This document shows positions 1 through 64,000 of a stretch of DNA of 64,000 nt, piece by piece. Origin of the DNA: Amorphochlora amoebiformis (lineage: Eukaryota; Cercozoa; Chlorarachniophyceae); the NCBI GenBank assembly GCA_054601695.1, contig BAAHQB010000077.1, forward strand, positions 372,001-436,000. Direction: 5' to 3'. Each line of letters starts with the position of its first letter. Position 1 is the stretch's first letter. The position numbers and the translations under genes were made by a program. The notes below the pieces were generated by a model. That model was not told the DNA's origin. It searched no databases and saw only the letters and a program-made list of their open reading frames with translations.

Positions 1-1130
<1,130 letters not shown>

Positions 1131-2081
1131 ATCGATATCGATGTACTAAGTTTATTTCGGTACTGTGCATCATCGTATATATTTTAACTAGGCAAAACTA
1201 TATCGAAGCTCCTTTAACTCCGGGCCTAGTTAGTATCTACAATTGTCTAGATTGTAGATCGATACACAGGTTTCCCATTGCGCGCGAATGTGACGAAATT
1301 GTGAGTCATAGTTTTCAAAAATTTGCCAGCATTTTTAACCTATATATACTAGTACTGCGCGTACGTTAGATTAACTCTGGTCAGAGATCAACTTCAAGCT
1401 AGCTAGGCAGTAATTTAACTTGATTACTAGCCCACGGTTATAACAATCTACACAAGTAGAAATCGTAAATCATACATGAATATTTAACTAACTAGGGTAG
1501 TCTAGTAAGTCTCTATAGAGTCTTGATAAATTTAACTACGGTCTGACGGAAAACTATTATCTAATATATTGAATATTAATTATCTAGCTACGTACGTACT
1601 GCATGTAGACGTATACTAGCGCTAGCGCTAGGTATACGTAACATCTAATTATTTTTCACAGATTCAATTTTCTAGATTCTAGAGATTGTACAAGAGTAGC
1701 TAAGTCAATCTGACAAGAAGAAATCGTATATCATACTACAAGAGCAATGTGAATATATACTGCTAGATTTAATTTTCTGGTTAACTAGACTAGTAGAGTT
1801 ATGTACACAGTATCTAGAGTATATTCAGACATAAGTACGATACAATCATATCTGAAATAATAAGTCTACACTAGTGAAATAAAGTGTATATCTTCATAAC
1901 TTGGCCTAGTGTAACATGATGAGAAACTAACGCATAATTAGCTAGTTCATTCGAATTCGATCGTGTCACACTTTGTGCTTATTACAATTAAATTCTAAGG
2001 CTGACAGAAAAGTAGCTGTGTTTCTATCCAACTACCATCTCCAACGAACCTATGACGGACCTGTACTATGTCTAATTCAGC
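1131..2081. other. CTAG/ACGT-rich spacer downstream of ARF1
   Basis: About 950 bases without TA tracts and without a gene I can support. It is rich in short palindromes (CTAG, ACGTACGT, GCTAGCGCTAGC near 1619-1630). It follows the ARF1 stop codon, so its right end probably includes the ARF1 3' UTR. No spliced reading frame was found on either strand. Confidence 0.5.
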
Positions 2082-2749
<668 letters not shown>

Positions 2750-2980
2750 ATTTGTAGTGATATGCCTGTATTGGCCAGTTGATTTCTGCGCGCCAGACCT
2801 GCGGGCGGCTTCTTCAAAAGCTCGGAAGAACGTGAAGATGACCGCTGGTGATTCATGGTGATGTCATTGGTGTATTTCCGGTGAAGTCACCAAAATAAAA
2901 TAGGTTATTATTTCGCCGATCCACGTGCCACGGCCAGGGACACGTGTACCCCAGATAAATAATAAGGCGTCCCGCGAACC
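2750..2980. promoter_or_regulatory. Bidirectional ARF1/TTLL promoter
   Basis: The 231 bases between two divergent start codons must hold both promoters. Two CACGTG E-box palindromes lie at 2922-2927 and 2941-2946, a TGATGTCAT (CRE/ATF-like) at 2859-2867, an imperfect palindrome GTGAAGTCAC at 2881-2890, and AT-rich AAAATAAAATAGG near 2892. The motifs are seen; their binding factors are inferred from known consensus sites only. Confidence 0.5.
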
Positions 2981-36443
<33,463 letters not shown>

Positions 36444-36764
36444 CGAAGGCCGACGAAGGGTACGCGTGAATTCAAGGAAATCACCAAAAATTAGCCAATT
36501 TTGTTCCGTACGAAACACAGGGGCGAATCACGCTTTTATCGTTATATTGTGCTGTGTCACGAAATACAAACTCATCTGTCACGCTAAATGCATGCTGTAC
36601 TCTGATATGTCACGCTCGACGAGCTTGCCTGCGTCGGGCCCGACAGCGGAGACGGTTAGAGGTTTTCTCATCTTCTTCCCCCTTCATGTGTAGCCTTCAT
36701 GCTATTATTAGTGAACTTTTTGCACGCGAACTTTCGGTAATTTAGACCACACGGCCGCGGCAAA
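36444..36764. promoter_or_regulatory. Bidirectional promoter of the RTK-A/RTK-B pair
   Basis: 321 bases between two divergent start codons and free of TA repeats. TGTCACG occurs three times in 60 bases (36555-36561, 36577-36583, 36608-36614). A CCAAT box is at 36495-36499 and a CGTACG palindrome is near 36507. These may coordinate both genes; function is inferred. Confidence 0.55.
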
Positions 36765-60056
<23,292 letters not shown>

Positions 60057-60068
60057 ATGTCATATATG

Positions 60069-60145
<77 letters not shown>

Positions 60146-60171
60146 CACATATATATGTGTGTGTGTATACG

Positions 60172-60220
<49 letters not shown>

Positions 60221-61001
60221 GATTGCAGAAATGATGTGTTGGAGGGCGTGAAATGTCGTGTTCGGCACATGATATTTTGGGAGTGCATAAGGTGTCGCGA
60301 TTCGCGATCGTATTCATCGTCGTTTTGGTGAAAGTTTCAGCATTCGTTTGTAGTTTCGTTTGAATTTATTTTCATGCGACTCGATCGATCTAGTCGATTG
60401 ATCTATGTTCTATATGTTACCGTTCAAAAAAAATTATTGTCACTCATTTATAAACCTAGATCATCAGATGTAGAGTTAGACCGGGACGCATCCCTTGTTC
60501 CTATGGTATGTTCCAAAATAGTAATCATGGTTCATGAATGCATATATCAAACTTCTAGAAATCTAGAACTTGTTTTGTGGTAGAAGAAAATCGGCATGAT
60601 CTGGTATGACTAGTATATATTCTAAAATAAGTAAACTAGAATCAGAATACTATCTACGTATCTAAACTGTACTATCTAGCTCAAACTGGTCAAATCTGGT
60701 AGATACCACCTAGACTAGCTAGTACTGCTAGTACTGCTAGTACTAGTAGTACTCTAGGTAGTAATCTAGGTAATGAGCTAGATCTAGTATATGAGCTTTT
60801 GATTTCCTAGATTTAGTCGATAATTAGTATCTAGACTCTCAACTCCGAGTTGTGCTATACTGGTACTAATAATTTAGCTGGTAAGTAATCTAGGTATTCC
60901 TAGTAGTGTATACTGGATATGTGGATACATTCTTCCGTAGTGATGACCAAAAAAATCAGGACAACCGTCAGAACTCAGGAGAGAAAGGTAATGAACTTCA
61001 T
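60057..61001. other. Convergent intergenic region
   Basis: Between the RTK-B stop (+) and the stop of the heptad-repeat gene (-). It contains TA repeats (60070-60220), a unique part probably including the RTK-B 3' UTR, and a CTAG/GCTAGTACT-rich part (60600-60900). No gene is supported. Confidence 0.6.
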
Positions 61002-61079
61002 CTAGTGCTTTCCGATAACCCCCCCGGTATACAGGCTGTCGGTGTCGCAGTCCGGGCATCCCGGGACCATGAACTGTAA

Positions 61080-61133
<54 letters not shown>

Positions 61134-61255
61134 GCATACATGTACATATGTGTGTATACGAGTGGAAGCTTGTATATTGGCCGAATACATATTTTCTGGA
61201 TGCCTATATACATACATCGGTGCTCGCGACGCGTTCAAGAATGTTACAAAATATC

Positions 61256-61292
<37 letters not shown>

Positions 61293-61355
61293 GTATACAT
61301 GTGTGTGTGTGTATAGTATATACATACCTAGATACATATATATATATATATATAG

Positions 61356-61420
<65 letters not shown>

Positions 61421-62114
61421 CATTTATGTTTTGAATACATGTCTTTACACCCCATGATAGCATCTATAAATGCTGTGAATACTCGCATTACTTTTCATGA
61501 TGAGTTTTAAGCATTTTCTGGCCGTGTAACATGTTACTCTCTTACTTCCTATCCCTCTCTTATGCTCTCGCCCTCCCCCCTCTCTTGTTCTGTAAAGATG
61601 TACATCGATGTTTATGATACATCGAGAATAGCATACTTTATATAATCGCATGTAGTACATGGCGCGGGCAAACAGGGTTGGGTTGATTTTGCTTTCCGCC
61701 AGACATGTGTACTTAGTAACCATATAAACAAAGTACAGTATGTCTAATGGTCGTGTAGATGACATTGGTATTCACGGTATGCTGAAGTATCTACACGTGT
61801 AAATATGTTTACATCCTGTAAATAAATATATATTTTTTATATTAACCACCCACGAGGACACGTGTATCAGTCCGCATACCAAAGGGTGTACGAATCGTGA
61901 ATGCATGTATTCTGGCCCAACAAATGGGTCTAATGCGCGTAACGCTGTTAACGACCTATGATGCTATCCCTAGTGGCCGTGTGAACATGCACATACTTAT
62001 GAGATTTCTGAATAGCCGTGTGACATGTCTAGTGGTTAAGTAAATTTGGAAATTGGTGGTCAATACGTGGGACATCGGTGGGACGTCGGATACAGATCGT
62101 GTAACATGTTTATT

Positions 62115-62168
<54 letters not shown>

Positions 62169-62461
62169 CACGAGTGCACATTATTTTGAAATTACCTGCG
62201 GAGGCACCATCTCAGAAAGAGGGACCTGATGCATAGAATACATACAATATATACATATATACAATATGCACTGCTATGCATATAAATCTACGTGTACAAT
62301 CGAAAAAATATACCACACCCTTGGCAAGGAGAGAAGGAAGACATAGAGACAATGCAACCAGAATGGAGCAAGGAATAACGAGAATAAGAGAGAGAAAGCA
62401 GATAGTGACGAAGCTTGTAAGAGCTCAGAAGGGGGGTGAGTGACAGTGAGAGGGATGTACG

Positions 62462-62525
<64 letters not shown>

Positions 62526-62585
62526 GGTGAGTGAGAGTGAGAGGGTGAGTGAGAGGGATATATATATATATATATATATATATCT

Positions 62586-62619
<34 letters not shown>

Positions 62620-62715
62620 GAGTGAGAGGAGAAAAAAGAGAGGCATAGAGGTAGGAGGATAAAATTAAGAGATAAGCACGACGAAGATGGATGGTAGACT
62701 ACGTACTTATATATG

Positions 62716-62782
<67 letters not shown>

Positions 62783-62955
62783 CGTATAAAATTATAAATG
62801 ATTCTCCATTTAACCTTCTTCTTGGGCTTAGTAGGGGCCTTTTCATCTTTCTTAGGGGCTTTTTCATCCTTCTTAGGGATCATTTCATCCTTCTTAGGGA
62901 TGAATTCATCCTTCTTAGGACCCTTATCGTCTTCTGGGACTACGCTGCCTTGAGC
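61002..62955 (-). CDS. Lys/Asp/Glu/Pro heptad-repeat protein, 3' part of a gene
   Basis: Three exons in phase 0-0: 62955-62815 (47 codons), 62225-62196 ([10 protein letters not shown]) and 61073-61002 ([19 protein letters not shown], ending GKH and TAG). The first exon encodes [15 protein letters not shown], then four KKDE(F/M/K)(I/A)P heptads and KPKKK. No domain is recognised; it is highly charged and probably disordered. The KDEIP motif also occurs in the first tail exon of RTK-B, so this may be the tail of another member of that family, running toward RTK-B from the right. The 5' part is not identified and may lie beyond the window. Confidence 0.5.
61085..61435. repeat. (TA)n, intron of the heptad-repeat gene
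   Basis: TA tracts between the last two exons of that gene. Confidence 0.85.
61500..62110. other. Unique intron segment with a recurring CGTGTAACATG motif
   Basis: No exon in phase was found. Variants of CCGTGTAACATGT occur near 61523, 61750, 61977, 62013 and 62095, often beside TAGTGG or TATTGG, suggesting an old diverged repeat. Confidence 0.4.
62464..62620. repeat. (TA)n and GAGAGTGAG repeats
   Basis: TA tracts enclosing (GA)n and GTGAGTGAGAG units, in the intron of the heptad-repeat gene. Confidence 0.85.
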
Positions 62956-62995
62956 CTGTATGATGTATGTATATTTAAATGTATATATTTATATT

Positions 62996-63038
<43 letters not shown>

Positions 63039-63065
63039 TTATATATATGTGTATATATCTCTAAT

Positions 63066-63125
63066 CTATATGTTCTCCTCCTTCTTAGGGCCCTTGTCAC
63101 TCTTTGGGATTACGCTGCCTTCAGA
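63066..63125 (-). pseudogene. Decayed copy of the heptad-repeat exon
   Basis: Follows a TATAG acceptor and reads [19 protein letters not shown] then TAG, matching [17 protein letters not shown] of exon 62955-62815. It has no donor after the match and stops at once, so it is a dead exon copy or an alternative terminal exon. Confidence 0.5.
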
Positions 63126-63133
63126 CTATACAA

Positions 63134-63173
<40 letters not shown>

Positions 63174-63236
63174 TGGCCGTATACTAACAAGTGGTTAGAC
63201 GCTATGGTGTCGTCCTTCCTTCCAATGAATACAATC

Positions 63237-63273
<37 letters not shown>

Positions 63274-63424
63274 CTCGAATATATGTTCTCAATATGTAAA
63301 TATAATTTATATACATACTATCTATATGTATATAAATAAATAAATAAATATATATATATATATATATATATATTTACAATACATGCAACATAAGACTACT
63401 ACACCCACAGTCACGACCTTCCAC

Positions 63425-63671
63425 CCCAGGCACCCTAACCCTAACCCTAACCCTAACCCTAACCCTAACGTAACCATAGCCCTAACCCTAACCCTAACCC
63501 TAGCCCCAGCCTAACCCTGCCCCTATTGTAATCCTAACCCTAACCTAACCCCATCCCTAACCCCAACCGAACCCTAACCCTAACCCTAACCCTAACCCTA
63601 ACCCAACCCTGCCCCTATTGTAATCCTAACCCTAACCCTAACTCTAACTCCATCCCTAACCCTAACCCCAT

Positions 63672-63742
<71 letters not shown>

Positions 63743-64000
63743 TCCTATCTCTCTCTCTCTCTCTCCCTGTCTCTCTCTCCCTCTCTCTCTCTCTCGCTTC
63801 CCTCTCTCCTCTCTCTCTCTCGCTCCCTAACCCTGACCCTAACCCTAACCCCAACCCTAACCCTAGCCTAACCCTGCCCCTATCGTAATCCTAACCCTAA
63901 CCCTAAGCACAACCCTAACCCTAAACCCAACTCTAACCCTAAGCCTAGCCCTAACTTAACTCTGCCCCTATTGAAATCCTAACCCTAACCCGAACCCTAG
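63425..64000. repeat. Degenerate CCCTAA array with inserted (CT)n
   Basis: CCCTAACCCTAA repeats at 63431-63665 and 63825-64000 with units such as CCTGCCCCTATTGTAATCCTAACC repeated at least four times, separated by a CT tract (63668-63825). The C-rich strand reads 5' to 3' on +, the wrong polarity for a chromosome right end. Confidence 0.9.

Noticed and set aside
63425-64000. Terminal telomere of a chromosome
   Set aside because: Wrong strand polarity for a right end and too degenerate, with interspersed CT repeats.

Overview
The window is AT-rich nuclear DNA from a eukaryote, and by eye about half of it is (TA)n microsatellite. The long Ile-Tyr open frames are only translations of those tracts. 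Real genes are split into short exons (9 to 95 codons, a few shorter) with AG/GT borders, sitting in small non-repetitive islands. I rebuilt five genes by joining islands in phase and comparing paralogues. Receptor-tyrosine-kinase-like genes, a tubulin tyrosine ligase-like (TTLL) protein, TTAGGG-type telomere-like repeats and long introns point to a unicellular relative of animals, for example an ichthyosporean or similar holozoan. That assignment is inference.

Layout. 1-2081: TA repeats, then a CTAG-rich spacer. 2082-2749 (-): ARF1-type small GTPase, two exons. 2981-13500 (+): a 19-exon TTLL enzyme of about 560 residues, sharing a 231-bp bidirectional promoter with ARF1. 14926-36443 (-): RTK-A, a 36-exon receptor kinase-like protein of about 905 residues. 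36765-60056 (+): RTK-B, its paralogue, a 44-exon model of about 976 residues. The two start head to head, 321 bp apart. 61002-62955 (-): 3' part of a gene with Lys/Asp/Glu/Pro heptad repeats. 63420-64000: degenerate CCCTAA repeats mixed with (CT)n.

The receptor pair is the main discovery. Both proteins have a signal peptide, three CUB-like modules, one transmembrane helix and a tyrosine-kinase-like domain. Intron phases match at most aligned positions. Each lacks catalytic residues, in a complementary way. RTK-A keeps the VAIK lysine (VMIK) and an Asp at the DFG position, but has HRG for HRD. RTK-B keeps HRD but has VQVQ for VAIK and GLG for DFG. RTK-B also carries a modular acidic tail encoded by phase 0-0 exons, with a duplicated YLYK motif.

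Mobile and repeat content: five copies of a tRNA-derived SINE-like element, four of them starting TTGTTAGCGCA and most ending in (TA)n, all within receptor introns; several internal telomere-like arrays; a roughly 400-bp (GA)n tract; and decayed copies of single exons beside their parents. Exon borders were set by eye from splice consensus, reading phase and paralogue alignment. The coding totals (543, 1683, 2718 and 2931 nt) are all divisible by three.
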